Shown: one piece after another, positions 1 through 9,418 of the stretch
Position numbering within the stretch: the stretch's first letter is position 1
Layout: each line of letters begins with the position of its first letter
Source of the DNA: Pasteuria penetrans
Lineage (GTDB): Bacteria > Bacillota > Bacilli > Thermoactinomycetales > Thermoactinomycetaceae
DNA length: 64,000 bases
Assembly: GCF_900538055.1 (NCBI RefSeq)
Contig: NZ_UZAC03000004.1
Coordinates: 1 to 64,000, forward strand
Direction: 5' to 3'
Notes under the pieces: model-generated
Databases searched by the model: none
The model's input: the letters and a program-made list of their open reading frames with translations, nothing else
Told to the model about the DNA's origin: nothing
Program-made: the position numbers and the translations under genes

Positions 1-491
1 ATCTTTTAGATTACGATAAAGTTATCAAAAAGGGTATGTCGTTTGCCCAGATTGACAAATTATTGAATGATGATCGGCTATTTGGCCATATAAGGACAAG
101 CATTAAAGAAAGTATGAGGAGAGAGAAAGGTCTCAGACCAGGACCAACGACGATCACTGAGGTACTCGAGAGGGAGGTGGCAGCGGCAAAGAGGCTTACA
201 GGACCGGGACCAAGTCTAGTGGATGATTTCAAAAATATGATGATATCCAAAAAACTGGGGAATAGACCTGAAGAACTATGGAATTTTATGGTGAATAAAA
301 AGATGGAGGAATTGAGGTCCAGGGGGTGGGGAATCATCGATCCAGGAATACTGACGAAGCGCGCAGTGGGTAAATTGAAAGGGAGCGATTTATCAGAATT
401 ACGGAATCGACTCAGCAGAGAACAGGAAGGGTGGCTCTCAAATGGACAAAGGGGATGTTACAATAGGGAGAGTACGTCATGTATTATCTAA
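1..491 (+). CDS. 3' end of an unrecognised gene (5' end outside the window)
   Basis: The reading frame is open from base 3 to the stop at 489-491, so the ATG at 36 need not be the start; the protein probably begins upstream of the window. The visible part is about 160 residues, rich in Lys, Arg, Glu and Leu, and looks largely helical and charged. A short Arg/Leu-Pro/Thr-Gly-Pro-Gly-Pro motif occurs twice about 25 residues apart. I see no catalytic motif, membrane segment or signal peptide. The last ~25 residues (Ser/Arg/Asn/Cys-rich) could be out-of-frame tail after a frameshift. I do not recognise the family. A repeat-rich spacer of about 2 kb follows, so there is no operon partner downstream. 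Confidence 0.5.
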   Translation, partial: LLDYDKVIKKGMSFAQIDKLLNDDRLFGHIRTSIKESMRREKGLRPGPTTITEVLEREVAAAKRLTGPGPSLVDDFKNMMISKKLGNRPEELWNFMVNKKMEELRSRGWGIIDPGILTKRAVGKLKGSDLSELRNRLSREQEGWLSNGQRGCYNRESTSCII

Positions 492-494
492 TTA

Positions 495-590
495 TGTTGA
501 GGGTGGTTAACGAAAGGGGGATACATTTTCAGTTAAATAAATTTTATATAATATTTTATTAAATAATGCTATTTTATTCATACTTCTTGT
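495..590 (+). repeat. Interspersed AT-rich repeat (family D), copy 1
   Basis: The segment begins with GAGGGTGGTTAACGAAAGG, runs into an AT-rich stretch and is closely similar to 22235-22320. Both copies lie just after the end of other sequence blocks and contain no ORF. Confidence 0.6.
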
Positions 591-741
591 TTATTTATAT
601 ATGAAATATGAATTTATATGTAAAAAATGTTGCTTTCTCCGGTCCCGTAGTTAGCGTAAGCAAATTGGGGGCCTTTTCCCTATAAAACTAAATAGTACCA
701 ATTTTCGGTTATTAAAAATGTGAAAATCCCTCCGAGGGTAT

Positions 742-1344
742 GTGTGTCAAGAAATCGTTCAAGAGATGAAGGTTGCTCGGCCCTTTGTAACCAGCTGATA
801 GGTAGCAGGTTACAAACCGCCTAGTGTTGCTGGGATAAAGTGCCCTGGTAGCGAGCGATCTAGGAAAAGGCAGGGTATGACCCTGTCAGGCGGGAATCGG
901 GGAGATCAGCGAAAGCGAACCGTCCGAAGACGCATCGAAAAGTGTAGTCCATGTCAAAACCGATGTGGGTTCCTAACGTCGGGATGAACCATGGGGGATG
1001 ACCTATCTACTGCCCTGGTGGCATGCGGTGTACAGGCGGGATGTGTGTCAAGAAGTCGTTCAAGAGATGAAGGTTGCTCGGCCCTTCGTAACCGGCTGAT
1101 AGGTAGCAGGTTACAAACCGCCTAGTGCTGCTGGTGTGGAAACACCCCGGTGGTGAGCGATCTAGGAAAAGGCAGGGCATGACCCTGTCAGGTGGGAATC
1201 GGGGAGATCAGCGAAAGCGAACCAGCCGAAGACGCATCGAAAGGTATAGTCCATGTCAAAACCGATGTGGGTCCCGAACGTCGGGATGAACCGTGGGGGA
1301 TGACCTATCTACTGCCCCGGTGGCATGCGGTGTTCAGGCGGGAT
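742..1344 (+). repeat. Tandem duplication (~301 bp) of the intron 5' domain
   Basis: Bases 742-1042 and 1043-1344 are two head-to-tail copies, differing by scattered substitutions and one indel. Each starts at GTGTGTCAAG and ends ...CAGGCGGGAT. Only the second copy continues into the rest of the intron. The first copy is therefore an extra 5' domain with its own 5' splice-site consensus. Confidence 0.85.
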
Positions 1345-1790
1345 GAACCCGATGTAGGCTCTTGATCGGAACTTGAGAGATCGTCGTACGGCGTCTGGCT
1401 GTCGCCAGATGTATAAAGACCGAGGACAAACCGAGGTTCCGTGCACGAAGTCGGATCAGCTCATAGTAGTGAGGAAGCTTCTGTAATGGAAGTGGAGCGA
1501 AGGGGCTGACTCATCCTGCGGAGGACAGTTAGATGAGAACTTTAGCGGGAGATCCGCTGGAGGAGATCAAACGACAACTTTAGTGGAGATCCACTATAGG
1601 AGGTCACTGGAATCTCGGAGCAACATCCCCATAATCGAAGTAGGACCTAAAGGGTCTGAAGATTGGGATGGGATGAGAAGAGCCGGATGATGCGAGAGTA
1701 GTACGTGTGGTTCTGTGAGAGGGTTGACTGAGATGCCAGCCCTACTCGACGTGAGAGACTCAGCTGAAATGCCCCGGGTCTACTCGACCT
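742..1790 (+). mobile_element. Group II intron, ORF-less, with duplicated 5' domain
   Basis: The element starts with the group II 5' consensus GTGTG at 742 and again at 1043. Near the 3' end, 1679-1717 has the domain V pattern: AGAGCCG, a short stem, a GAGA-type loop and the GTGGTTCT return strand. A domain VI-like hairpin follows, with candidate 3' ends ...CTACTCGAC at 1750 or at about 1787. The sequence conserved with the minus-strand fragment at 51612-51707 runs to about 1769, which favours the later end. No intron-encoded reverse transcriptase is present, so mobility or splicing would need a protein supplied in trans. The element lies between genes rather than inside a recognisable exon pair. 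Confidence 0.75.
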
Positions 1791-1934
1791 TCCCGAGCTG
1801 ATCGCTATGTTCATTATTACAAAATATGTATAATATAATAATTTTTTCACTATTGCCCTATACATATGATTATTTATTTGTTATAATATGAAAAAATATA
1901 TCTATAAAAACAAGGAAGTCGATACAGATGTCCT

Positions 1935-2055
1935 ATTCCATGGTGCTGGTGTGGTCAACAAGGTTTGCAATTGTTTCTCGAGATTCAAATAAAAACAAAA
2001 AGTGGTCTTTTGCAGATTCATAAAAATAATTACATATACCTTTACAAAATTAAGC
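1935..2055 (+). repeat. Interspersed repeat (family B), copy 1
   Basis: The stretch from GGTGCTGGTGTGGTCAACAA through the AT-rich segment ending near 2050 matches 23255-23370 with moderate divergence. It is non-coding. Confidence 0.6.
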
Positions 2056-2065
2056 AAGATTCATT

Positions 2066-2185
2066 GATCCCTCAGCGATTTCGGGGGTTCAATAAAAAAT
2101 AATCGATCGTACTAAATTTTCAGGTGCACTCCCCCAGAAAAGGATATCTTTCAACCCCAGAGTACTTGCACCCGAAATACGTACG
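2066..2185 (-). repeat. Interspersed repeat (family C), inverted copy
   Basis: The reverse complement matches 53960-54066 and, more distantly, 27905-28010. Shared features are a ...GGGGGAGTGCACCTGAAAAT core and a tail reading CCCGAAATCGC. I see no ORF. Three copies in one window suggest a dispersed element or a conserved end of one. Confidence 0.6.
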
Positions 2186-2404
2186 CAGACTGTTTTATAC
2201 TAAATTAACAATATAAAAATTTTTTTACATATAATTTGATTTAAAAATATTCTAATAAGTTATGATAATTTTTTCGGCGGGGGCATCATAAATACAATCA
2301 GGGATTAGTGTCCGAGGTTGGTATGGATTGGTTATAGGGATAGAATTTGTATTTTTCATAGGAATTTACCCCTATAGGAGAGAAGTTCTCCGCCTGTGCC
2401 CGTC

Positions 2405-2434
2405 TTGTGTCCCTGTGCCCTACCGAAGTATAAT
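2405..2434 (+). promoter_or_regulatory. Candidate sigma-A promoter of guaB
   Basis: TTGTGT (2405-2410) and TATAAT (2429-2434) are separated by 18 bp. They lie about 140 bp upstream of the guaB start, which leaves an untranslated leader. I see no purine-riboswitch core in that leader. Confidence 0.5.
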
Positions 2435-2574
2435 TGTCCCTGGGAGATGGGGTTTGGAACCTAGTAGGGTTGTTTCCCTGGTATCTTTTCGTTCATAGCC
2501 TGTTACCTATTCATCTTCTCTGCTATGTTTGTGTATATGGTATTTTTTATCCTTCGAAAAAGGTGTGTGTAAAC

Positions 2575-4050
2575 ATGTGGGATAAGAAGTTTTCTAAAGA
2601 GGGTTTGACGTTCGACGATGTCCTACTGATTCCCAGTCATTCTTCCCATAGTCCTAGGAATGTGGATACTGCCATCGAAATTTCTGCAAATCATAAGTTG
2701 AATATTCCCCTCATCAGTTCATGTATGGATACAGTGACGGAATCATCTACGGCCATCGCTATAGCTCGACAGGGCGGTCTTGGAATCATCCACCGCAATA
2801 TGGAGATCGGGAAGCAGGCGGAGGAGGTAGACCGCGTCAAGCGTTCTGAGAGTGGCGTTATTTCTAATCCCTTCCATTTGCATCCCGGGGATAAGATCCA
2901 TCAGGCGGAAGCCCTGATGGCCAAGTATAGGATTTCCGGGGTTCCTATTGTGGATCAACAAAAAAAATTGGTGGGTATTGTGACCAACCGCGATCTTCGT
3001 TTTGTGGAGGATTATGACCTACCCGTCGAGGATGTCATGACGGAGAAAAATTTGATAACGGCTCCTGTTGGAACTACATTGCAGGAGGCTAAGGTGATTT
3101 TACGGAAACATCGGATTGAAAAACTCCCCCTTGTAGATGTGGATGGTGTTCTTTGCGGTCTCATTACGATCAAAGATTTAGAGAAGGCCATGTGTTTTCC
3201 GACATCGGCCAAGGATCAACAGGGTCGTTTACTCGTGGGTGCTGCCGTGGGTGTGGGGGAGGATTCTATCCCCCGTACAGAGGCACTTCTGGATGCCCAG
3301 GTGGATGTCGTTGTTGTTGATGCTGCCCATGGACATGCCCGGAGCGTCCTCTCTGGGATAGAGAAACTACGGAGTCGTTATCCCAATTTGGCCATTATGG
3401 CGGGTAGTGTAACGACAGCAAGGGCTACGAAAGATCTTGTCTCTGCTGGAGCCACCATGATCCGAGTGGGTATGGGTCCTGGGGCTGCTTGTACCACCCG
3501 TATTGTTGCCGGTATAGGGGTTCCACAGATCACGGCCGTTTACGACTGTGCTACCGAGGCACGAAAGCACGGGGTCAGTGTGGTTGCCGATGGTGGGATT
3601 CGTTATTCTGGGGATATTGTCAAGGCGATCGCGGCTGGTGCAGACGCCGTTATGATTGGTAGTCTTTTCGCTGGTACGGAGGAATCGCCTGGGGACATTG
3701 AAATTTATCAGGGAAGGCGTTCTAAAGTGTACCGTGGCATGGAGTCTCTCGGGGCCATGAGGGTTCGTTCCCATGAGGGTAGTTGTTATCTTCTTCATTC
3801 GTCCAAGGAGAACCCGTCTCGATTTGTGCCAGAGGGTATCGAGGGACGAGTTTCGTGTAAGGGTCCCTTAGCGGATGTTGTTCACCAGCTTGTCGGTGGA
3901 TTGCGTGCGGGTATGGGTTATTGTGGGGCGTGCACTTTGCGTGAGTTGCAGGAGAAAACGGAATTCATTCGTATTTCCCCTTCTTCCCTGCGCGAAAGTC
4001 ATCCCCATGATGTGCAAATTACCAAGGAAACCCCGAACTACAAGATTTAG
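2575..4050 (+). CDS. guaB: Inosine-5'-monophosphate dehydrogenase
   Basis: Cytoplasmic enzyme oxidising IMP to XMP with NAD+, the committed step of GMP synthesis. The 491-residue product starts [18 protein letters not shown], matching the family N-terminus, so the ATG at 2575 was chosen over the longer open frame from 2434; AAGGTG lies upstream. Paired CBS domains occupy about residues 95-215 within the TIM barrel. The catalytic loop GPGAACTTR (about residues 300-310) carries the active-site Cys, and a [10 protein letters not shown] flap follows near residue 410. Length and order are typical for the bacterial enzyme. The gene stands alone, with its own candidate promoter and a downstream hairpin. 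Confidence 0.97.
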   Translation: MWDKKFSKEGLTFDDVLLIPSHSSHSPRNVDTAIEISANHKLNIPLISSCMDTVTESSTAIAIARQGGLGIIHRNMEIGKQAEEVDRVKRSESGVISNPFHLHPGDKIHQAEALMAKYRISGVPIVDQQKKLVGIVTNRDLRFVEDYDLPVEDVMTEKNLITAPVGTTLQEAKVILRKHRIEKLPLVDVDGVLCGLITIKDLEKAMCFPTSAKDQQGRLLVGAAVGVGEDSIPRTEALLDAQVDVVVVDAAHGHARSVLSGIEKLRSRYPNLAIMAGSVTTARATKDLVSAGATMIRVGMGPGAACTTRIVAGIGVPQITAVYDCATEARKHGVSVVADGGIRYSGDIVKAIAAGADAVMIGSLFAGTEESPGDIEIYQGRRSKVYRGMESLGAMRVRSHEGSCYLLHSSKENPSRFVPEGIEGRVSCKGPLADVVHQLVGGLRAGMGYCGACTLRELQEKTEFIRISPSSLRESHPHDVQITKETPNYKI

Positions 4051-4094
4051 TGAGGGGGTTTTTGGGATTTTATAGATTATTTGTTTGGTCCAAA

Positions 4095-4121
4095 GGGAAT
4101 AGGGGATTGCATTCTATTCCC
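4095..4121 (+). terminator. Possible terminator hairpin after guaB
   Basis: GGGAATAG at 4095-4102 pairs perfectly with CTATTCCC at 4114-4121 across an 11-nt loop. The T tract downstream is weak (GGTTTTCCC), so termination is uncertain. Confidence 0.4.
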
Positions 4122-4243
4122 CCGGTTTTCCCTCCGTGTTTTCCTCCCATGATCACATGGCCCTGCCCCTGTAGTGGGTTGTGTCCTGTTCTCTGCATGG
4201 TGATGGAGGATGGTTGGGTTTTTTAGTAACAAGGGGGGGGTGG

Positions 4244-5130
4244 ATGGTAAAGAATACTGACGATATCGATTATCGGATTTTTGGGAATGAAACGCAGTTT
4301 GTGGAGATAAAGCTTGATCCGCAGAAGGGTGTCATTGCGGAGGCAGGCGCTATGATCACTATGGAAGAGGCCATCCAGATGGAAACCGTTTTGGGTGGTA
4401 AAAGAAATGTGGGTTTTATGAGTAAGTTGATAGGGGCGGGAAAGCTTTGGATGGTAGGGGAAAAGATGTTCCTGACGGTGTTTACCAATATGGGTCCTGG
4501 CAAACAGCGCGTTTGCTTTGCAGGCCCCTATCCCGGTTCCATTTTGGCTTTGGATCTTCGCAAATTCGGAAATCAGATCATTGCTGAAAAACATGCCTTT
4601 TTGTGTGCTGCGCGTGGTATTTCCATTGAGATTGCTTTTCAAATAGAGGATCCGTGCAGGTTTTTAGGGTGGTAAAGGTTTTGCAATGCAAAAATTAGCT
4701 GGGGATGGGTTGATATTCCTTCATGCAGGTGGATGTCTTCGGAAGCTTGAACTTGCCCCCAACGAGGTTCTACGTATGGATAGGGGATGCCTGGCAGCAA
4801 TGACCTCCCCCGTTGATTATAATGTTCAGTACGTGGGTACTATCAAGAGTGCTCTATTGGGTGGCGAGGGTATTTTTTTTGTCACCCTCTGTGGCCCGGG
4901 TTACGTATGGGTACAATCCTTGCCTTTTGCCCACTGGAGAAGAATGACGTATGGATATGGGAATGCCCGGCAGCGATACCTCCTCCGTTGATTATGATGT
5001 TTGGTACGTAGGTATTATCAAGAGTGCTCTATTGGGTGGTGAAGGTATTTTCCTTGCTATCCTTCGTGGTCCGGGTTGTGTGCGGGTACAATCTTTGCCT
5101 TTCGCCCGCTGGCGGTACGTCGTGCGATGA
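4244..5130 (+). pseudogene. Broken AIM24/TIGR00266-family gene with duplicated 3' part
   Basis: From the ATG at 4244 (preceded by AAGGGGGGGG) the frame is collinear with the intact neighbour at 5258 for about 130 residues. An extra base near 4635-4645, compared with the neighbour, then moves it into a stop at 4675. The remaining homologous sequence resumes in another frame from 4686. The 3' third is present twice: 4775-4935, and again, more degraded, at 4952-5130. The upstream flank (GATCACATGG ... GTGATGGAGGATGGTTGGG) is also shared with the neighbour. The whole is a ~1.0-kb tandem duplication in which this copy has decayed. Confidence 0.85.
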
Positions 5131-5257
5131 AGGAGGCAGTTTGTGTCTTCCCTCTATGATCACATGGTTCTTACCCTCCGTAGCGAGTTATATCCTGTTT
5201 TTTGTACGGTGATGGAGGATGGTTGGGTTTTTGGTAACAAAGGGGAGGGGCTTTGAG

Positions 5258-6040
5258 ATGGTAAAGAGCGCTGATGAGATCGATTACCGGATTTTTGGGC
5301 ATGAAACACAGTTTGTGGAGATAGAACTTGATCCGCAGGAGGGTGTCATTGCGGAGGCAGGTGCTATGATGGCTATGGAGGAGGCCATCCAGATGGAAAC
5401 TGTTCTGGGTGGTAAAAAAAATGCGGGTCTTATGAATAAGTTGATAGGAGCGGGAAAGCTCTGGATGGTAGGGGAAAAGGTGTTCCTAACGGTGTTTACC
5501 AATACAGGTTTCGGTAAACAGCGTGTTTACTTTGCGGCCCCCTATCCCGGTTCCATTTTGGCTTTGGATCTTCGCAAATTCGGAAATCAGATCATTGCTG
5601 AAAAACATGCCTTTTTGTGTGCTGCACATGGTGTTTCCATTGAGGTTGCTTTTCGAAAGAAGATCCGTGTAGGTTTTTTTGGCGGTGAAGGTTTTGTAAT
5701 GCAAAAATTAGCTGGGGATGGGTTGGTATTCATTCATGCGGGCGGATGCCTCTGGGAGCGTGAACTTGCGCCCAATGAGGTTCTACGTGTTGATACGGGA
5801 TGCCTGGCAGCGATGACCTCCTCCGTTGATTATGCTGTTCAGTACGTGGGTACTATCAAGAGTGCTGTATTTGGTGGTGAGGGTATTTTTTTCGTCACCC
5901 TCCGTGGCCCAGGTCACGTATGGTTACAATCTTTACCTTTTGTCCGATTGGCAAGTCGTGTGATGAAGGCGGCAGCTGAGGATGTGGGTGAGGATAAGGG
6001 GGGGGTATTAGGAAAAGCATTGCGTGCATTTGACGATTGA
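5258..6040 (+). CDS. AIM24 / TIGR00266-family protein
   Basis: The 260-residue protein belongs to the AIM24 family (formerly DUF124) of beta-rich proteins. The biochemical role in bacteria is not settled, so I assign none. Family signatures are the N-terminal DYRIFGHETQFVEIELDP, then VIAEAGAMM, GAGKLWMVGE, the AAPYPGSILALDL block, the GGEGFVMQKLAGDGL block near residue 150, and RGPGHVWLQSLPF near the C-terminus. AGGGGAGGGG lies 7 bp upstream of the chosen ATG. There is no signal peptide or membrane segment. It is the intact partner of the broken copy immediately upstream and has no other operon partner. Confidence 0.9.
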   Translation: MVKSADEIDYRIFGHETQFVEIELDPQEGVIAEAGAMMAMEEAIQMETVLGGKKNAGLMNKLIGAGKLWMVGEKVFLTVFTNTGFGKQRVYFAAPYPGSILALDLRKFGNQIIAEKHAFLCAAHGVSIEVAFRKKIRVGFFGGEGFVMQKLAGDGLVFIHAGGCLWERELAPNEVLRVDTGCLAAMTSSVDYAVQYVGTIKSAVFGGEGIFFVTLRGPGHVWLQSLPFVRLASRVMKAAAEDVGEDKGGVLGKALRAFDD

Positions 6041-6463
6041 TTTTTTATTTTTATATAGTAAAATAGTATGAATTTGAATGGGAAGGTTTCATTGCACTGA
6101 TAGTTTCTGAATTGCTTCCCCAGTCGGAATCTGGGTTTCGGGGGAGTCACCGGTATTTCTTCCTGGACCTAAAATCCCCCATACGAAAATGAATCCCCAC
6201 TTGATAGATTGGGGGATTCTGAAGTGGAATTTCTAACCTGTAGCTTTTCCCACCATAGCCCTCTTGGATCAACTTACCCGTCCCAAATTATGCCTCTGAA
6301 TGCATGGGATCCCGATTTAGGGAAATTTTCAGCGGTACCTAGGATTTGAATGCACAGCCAGGGTCCGTATATTTTTTTTGAGGGTGATCTTTTTCTGATT
6401 GGGAACAGGTTTTTGCCATTTTCACCTTGCAGGGAATTTTCATTTTCCGGGAATTTCTTCCAA
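6041..6463. other. Intergenic spacer between convergent genes
   Basis: No coding frame with a start and ribosome site is apparent. The spacer holds an inverted repeat at 6191-6219 and otherwise nothing I recognise. Confidence 0.6.
6187..6219 (-). terminator. Candidate terminator of sigK
   Basis: Read on the minus strand, GAATCCCC and GGGGATTC form a perfect 8-bp stem with a 13-nt loop followed by ATTTTCG. It lies about 245 bp downstream of the sigK stop codon. Confidence 0.4.
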
Positions 6464-7222
6464 CTACCTCCGGGGTCGTGATTTTTTTTCCCTTACGTTT
6501 GGGAAATGGCCAGGATGCTGTGTCTTATAAAATTCCTGGAATAATTTTATTAGTGCCCTTTTTTCTATTCTAGAGACATAAGAGCGGGATATGCCTAGTG
6601 TTTTGGCGATTTCCCGTTGCGTTTGCTCCTCTTTTCTATCCAAGCCAAAACGACGGCGAATGATTTCCTGTTCCCGAGGTGTTAGAACATGAAAGTATTG
6701 ATAAATCTTTATTTTTTCTATCTTGGTTTGCACAAATTCCAGAACAGCATCTTTTTCCGTTCCCAATACGTCGATTAGGGTGATTTCGTTTCCTTCCTTA
6801 TCCACGCCAATGGGATCATGTAGGGAGACATCTTTTCGAGCTTTCTTCAATGATCGTAAGTGCATGAGGATCTCGTTTTCAATACAACGTGCTGCGTAGG
6901 TAGCCAATTTCGTACCTTTGTCCCTCTGATAGGATTCGATGGCTTTGATCAATCCGATCGTTCCTATAGAGATAAGGTCCTCCGTGTTTTCCCCTGTATT
7001 CTCGAATTTTTTTACAATATGGGCCACCAGTCGCAGGTTGTGCTCGATGAGCATACTCCGGGCATGAGGATCCTGTGTGGTCTCTAGCTTGGTAAGATAT
7101 AAATCCTCCTCTTCCTCGCTCAGCGGCTGTGGGAAAGCACTGTGTTTGACGTAGGCAACGATGATCCATTTAGGTAACAGGGCACCTAATGATGATAGCA
7201 AAAAGCTGAGCAACCGCACCAC
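6464..7222 (-). CDS. sigK: RNA polymerase sporulation sigma factor SigK
   Basis: Late mother-cell sigma factor directing coat and cortex genes. The product has a hydrophobic N-terminal pro-sequence of about 23 residues ([13 protein letters not shown]...) followed by [12 protein letters not shown], which matches the position where pro-SigK is cleaved at the membrane. Region 2 contains [16 protein letters not shown] and [17 protein letters not shown], including the -10 recognition helix. Region 4 has a helix-turn-helix [24 protein letters not shown]. At 252 residues it is one uninterrupted frame, unlike B. subtilis where a skin element splits sigK. The annotated GTG at 7222 overlaps the AGGGGGTGG ribosome site. 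A TTG three codons in is a reasonable alternative start. Sequence features fit SigK better than SigE. Confidence 0.93.
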   Translation of the reverse strand: MVRLLSFLLSSLGALLPKWIIVAYVKHSAFPQPLSEEEEDLYLTKLETTQDPHARSMLIEHNLRLVAHIVKKFENTGENTEDLISIGTIGLIKAIESYQRDKGTKLATYAARCIENEILMHLRSLKKARKDVSLHDPIGVDKEGNEITLIDVLGTEKDAVLEFVQTKIEKIKIYQYFHVLTPREQEIIRRRFGLDRKEEQTQREIAKTLGISRSYVSRIEKRALIKLFQEFYKTQHPGHFPNVREKKSRPRR

Positions 7223-7323
7223 CCCCTGTGTCGCCCATTTTACGTGTGGGGGGCATGTTGCGTGATCGATAAAAGGCCCCTGCGATATAGATGTTGTTTT
7301 CCTATTGAGTTCTTTCTAAGGAA

Positions 7324-7348
7324 GGGGATTGGGTTTTTTTCAATCCCC
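7324..7348. promoter_or_regulatory. Perfect inverted repeat between divergent sigK and trxB
   Basis: GGGGATTG (7324-7331) and CAATCCCC (7341-7348) form an 8-bp stem with a 9-nt T-rich loop. Its position between divergent genes makes a regulatory site or leader hairpin more likely than a normal terminator, but I cannot decide. Confidence 0.35.
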
Positions 7349-7542
7349 CCGGGATTGATAATTTTTATATAGAATAATGTATTGGGGCCGTTCCCTGGCC
7401 TGAATCCTATGTAATTTCTTTTGGATTACATAGCATTGGATCCATTGGATGATAGGGTGAAAATGCCAATCCATATCCCCCAAGGGATCGGATCATAGCC
7501 CTTTCTTCCCTGCGGGGACCCATCAGTTGACCGGTTATGGGG

Positions 7543-7573
7543 GATCATGGGATGTACGAATGATCCTATGATC
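7543..7573. promoter_or_regulatory. Inverted repeat upstream of trxB
   Basis: GATCATGGGAT (7543-7553) and ATCCTATGATC (7563-7573) pair over 11 positions with one G:T. The repeat sits 75 bp before the trxB start and could be an operator or leader hairpin. Confidence 0.35.
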
Positions 7574-7647
7574 AGGAGGGAAGGGCATGGGATTGTGGAG
7601 CATAAGGGGAGGCTATGCATCATATAGATTTGGGAAGGGTGTGGATT

Positions 7648-8610
7648 ATGGCGACAAAGGAGTCCCGGGGACGGGTGCCTCGAATTCTGATTTTGGGAAC
7701 GGGTCCCGCTGGCTATACAGCAGCTCTTTATTTAGCACGAGCACGGTTATCACCTGTTGTAGTAGAGGGGAAAGAACCGGGGGGACAACTTACCACCACC
7801 ACGGATGTGGAGAATTTTCCGGGTTTTCCCGATGGCATTCAGGGTCCTGAGCTTATGGAACGTATGCGGAGGCAGGCGGAATATTTTGGTGCTGAGATTC
7901 GGACGGGGAGTGCAACTGCTGTAGATGTTTCCCAAAATCCTTTCCAGGTAACACTAGGTGGAAAGGAAAAATTGTCGGTGGATGCATTGATTATTTCCAC
8001 GGGGGCATCGGCAAAACTGCTAGGTATTCCCGGGGAAAAGGAATACATGGGTCGTGGTGTGAGTACCTGTGCTACCTGTGATGGTTTCTTTTTCCGCAAT
8101 AGAAATGTCATAGTGATCGGTGGTGGGGACTCTGCCATGGAGGAAGCGGTTTATTTGACGAAATTTGCTACCCGGGTGACCGTTGTTCATAGACGTAACG
8201 AGCTGCGTGCCTCCATGATTATGCAGGAGCGTGCCCGGGAACATTCTAAGATTGATTGGGCTCTTTCCTGTACACCATTACGTATTCTTGCCCAAAAGGG
8301 AAGGGTCGTGGGTTTGCGTGTTCATAATGCCAATGAGGGGAGGGAGGAGACATTATCCACTGATGGAGTCTTCATAGCCATCGGTCATTGTCCCAATACC
8401 CGTTTTTTACGGGGCCAGGTGAAACAAACTGAGCAGGGCTATATTGTGGTTCGGCCGGGTACAACACGGACGAGTGTCCCCTTCGTATTCGCCTGTGGAG
8501 ATGTTCAGGATTCTACCTATCGCCAAGCTATAACAGCAGCGGGCTCGGGTTGTATGGCGGCCATTGATTGTGAGAGGTTTTTAGCGGGAAATACGGCCCA
8601 GGATTGGTAA
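7648..8610 (+). CDS. trxB: Thioredoxin reductase
   Basis: FAD-dependent cytoplasmic enzyme transferring electrons from NADPH to thioredoxin. The 320-residue product has the FAD-binding motif ILGTGPAGYTAALYLARA near the N-terminus. The redox motif CATC lies in GVSTCATCDGFFFRN near residue 135, followed by the NADPH-binding IGGGDSAMEEA. The C-terminal FAD motif FACGDVQDSTYRQAITAAGSGCMAA closes the fold. The ATG at 7648 follows GGGAAGGG and places the FAD motif at the usual distance; an in-frame ATG at 7615 is upstream of that ribosome site. The gene stands alone and is divergent from sigK. Confidence 0.95.
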   Translation: MATKESRGRVPRILILGTGPAGYTAALYLARARLSPVVVEGKEPGGQLTTTTDVENFPGFPDGIQGPELMERMRRQAEYFGAEIRTGSATAVDVSQNPFQVTLGGKEKLSVDALIISTGASAKLLGIPGEKEYMGRGVSTCATCDGFFFRNRNVIVIGGGDSAMEEAVYLTKFATRVTVVHRRNELRASMIMQERAREHSKIDWALSCTPLRILAQKGRVVGLRVHNANEGREETLSTDGVFIAIGHCPNTRFLRGQVKQTEQGYIVVRPGTTRTSVPFVFACGDVQDSTYRQAITAAGSGCMAAIDCERFLAGNTAQDW

Positions 8611-9418
8611 AGGTGGCAAAGCATCCTGTTTGTGGATATGGACCCCTGGACAAGATTTTCAGGGGGGATTCCCTCCATCTTCAGTCCTTTCCCTCATGGA
8701 TTCATATTTAAAATATTTTATTATATTAAAAAATAAAAAAGTATATTTTGGTTCTGATCTTATCCCCCCTCTTCTACATAGTTTTTGCTACCTATCGATC
8801 CCATCTTGATGGATCCCAAACGGTAGCAAATTCTTGTTCTTTTTCGCTCCTCCTCCCGTCATGCTGTTTCATAAAAATAAAAAAATTTTATGGATATAGA
8901 GGGGTATATAGACTGATGTCCTATGGTATTTGTATTGCTTTACCACCGGCTCTAGATTGCGGGGAAAAAATGGAGAACGATCCCCTGGGGCATTCATCCT
9001 ATGTACAGAAATTGGGGGTATCAACAGGGCAGGTGGTCCAAACCGCCAGGTGATTTGGACTTGTACGATCAAAATCGGGGAAATTTTAGGTGAGAAGGGC
9101 TTGGACGTGGTTGGATGGTCAGGAAGGGGGTGAATATCCGAGGGGTGGTCCTATCTTATAATTTTATTTAAATTTAATTTATTTTATACATAATTAATTT
9201 TATTTAAATAATATTAAATATATTTATTTTTATATAAATTATTATTTGTTATGCAATCATGTTTATATAAATTTATCTATAATACATATCAAATCAATCC
9301 TGAACTTGGGACATTGAACCGGCATAGGGTTGATGAATGAACGATCCCTCTTGGGTCCGGATTGTGGAATGGGTTGTGAAATATAAAATCAAAAAACATA
9401 TATAGAGGTAAGAGAGCG
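8611..9418. other. Long spacer with a repeat and an AT-rich island
   Basis: About 8640-8790 resembles the E part of the repeats at 22130-22230 (an AT-rich stretch followed by TATATTTTGGTTCTGATC and a C/T-rich run). Bases 9150-9295 are almost pure A+T. I see no supported gene. The open frame at 8748-9053 lacks a ribosome site and any recognisable motif. Confidence 0.6.

Noticed and set aside
2434-2574. N-terminal extension of guaB and a possible purine riboswitch in its leader
   Set aside because: The extension overlaps the promoter -10 region and has no family similarity. The conserved purine-riboswitch core is not present.
3367-3798. 143-codon minus-strand frame inside guaB, and similar antisense frames inside polA, topA, icd and others
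   Set aside because: They are complementary to strongly conserved genes and have no start context of their own.
8748-9053. 101-codon frame in the spacer after trxB
   Set aside because: No ribosome site, no motif, and it overlaps a dispersed repeat and other frames.
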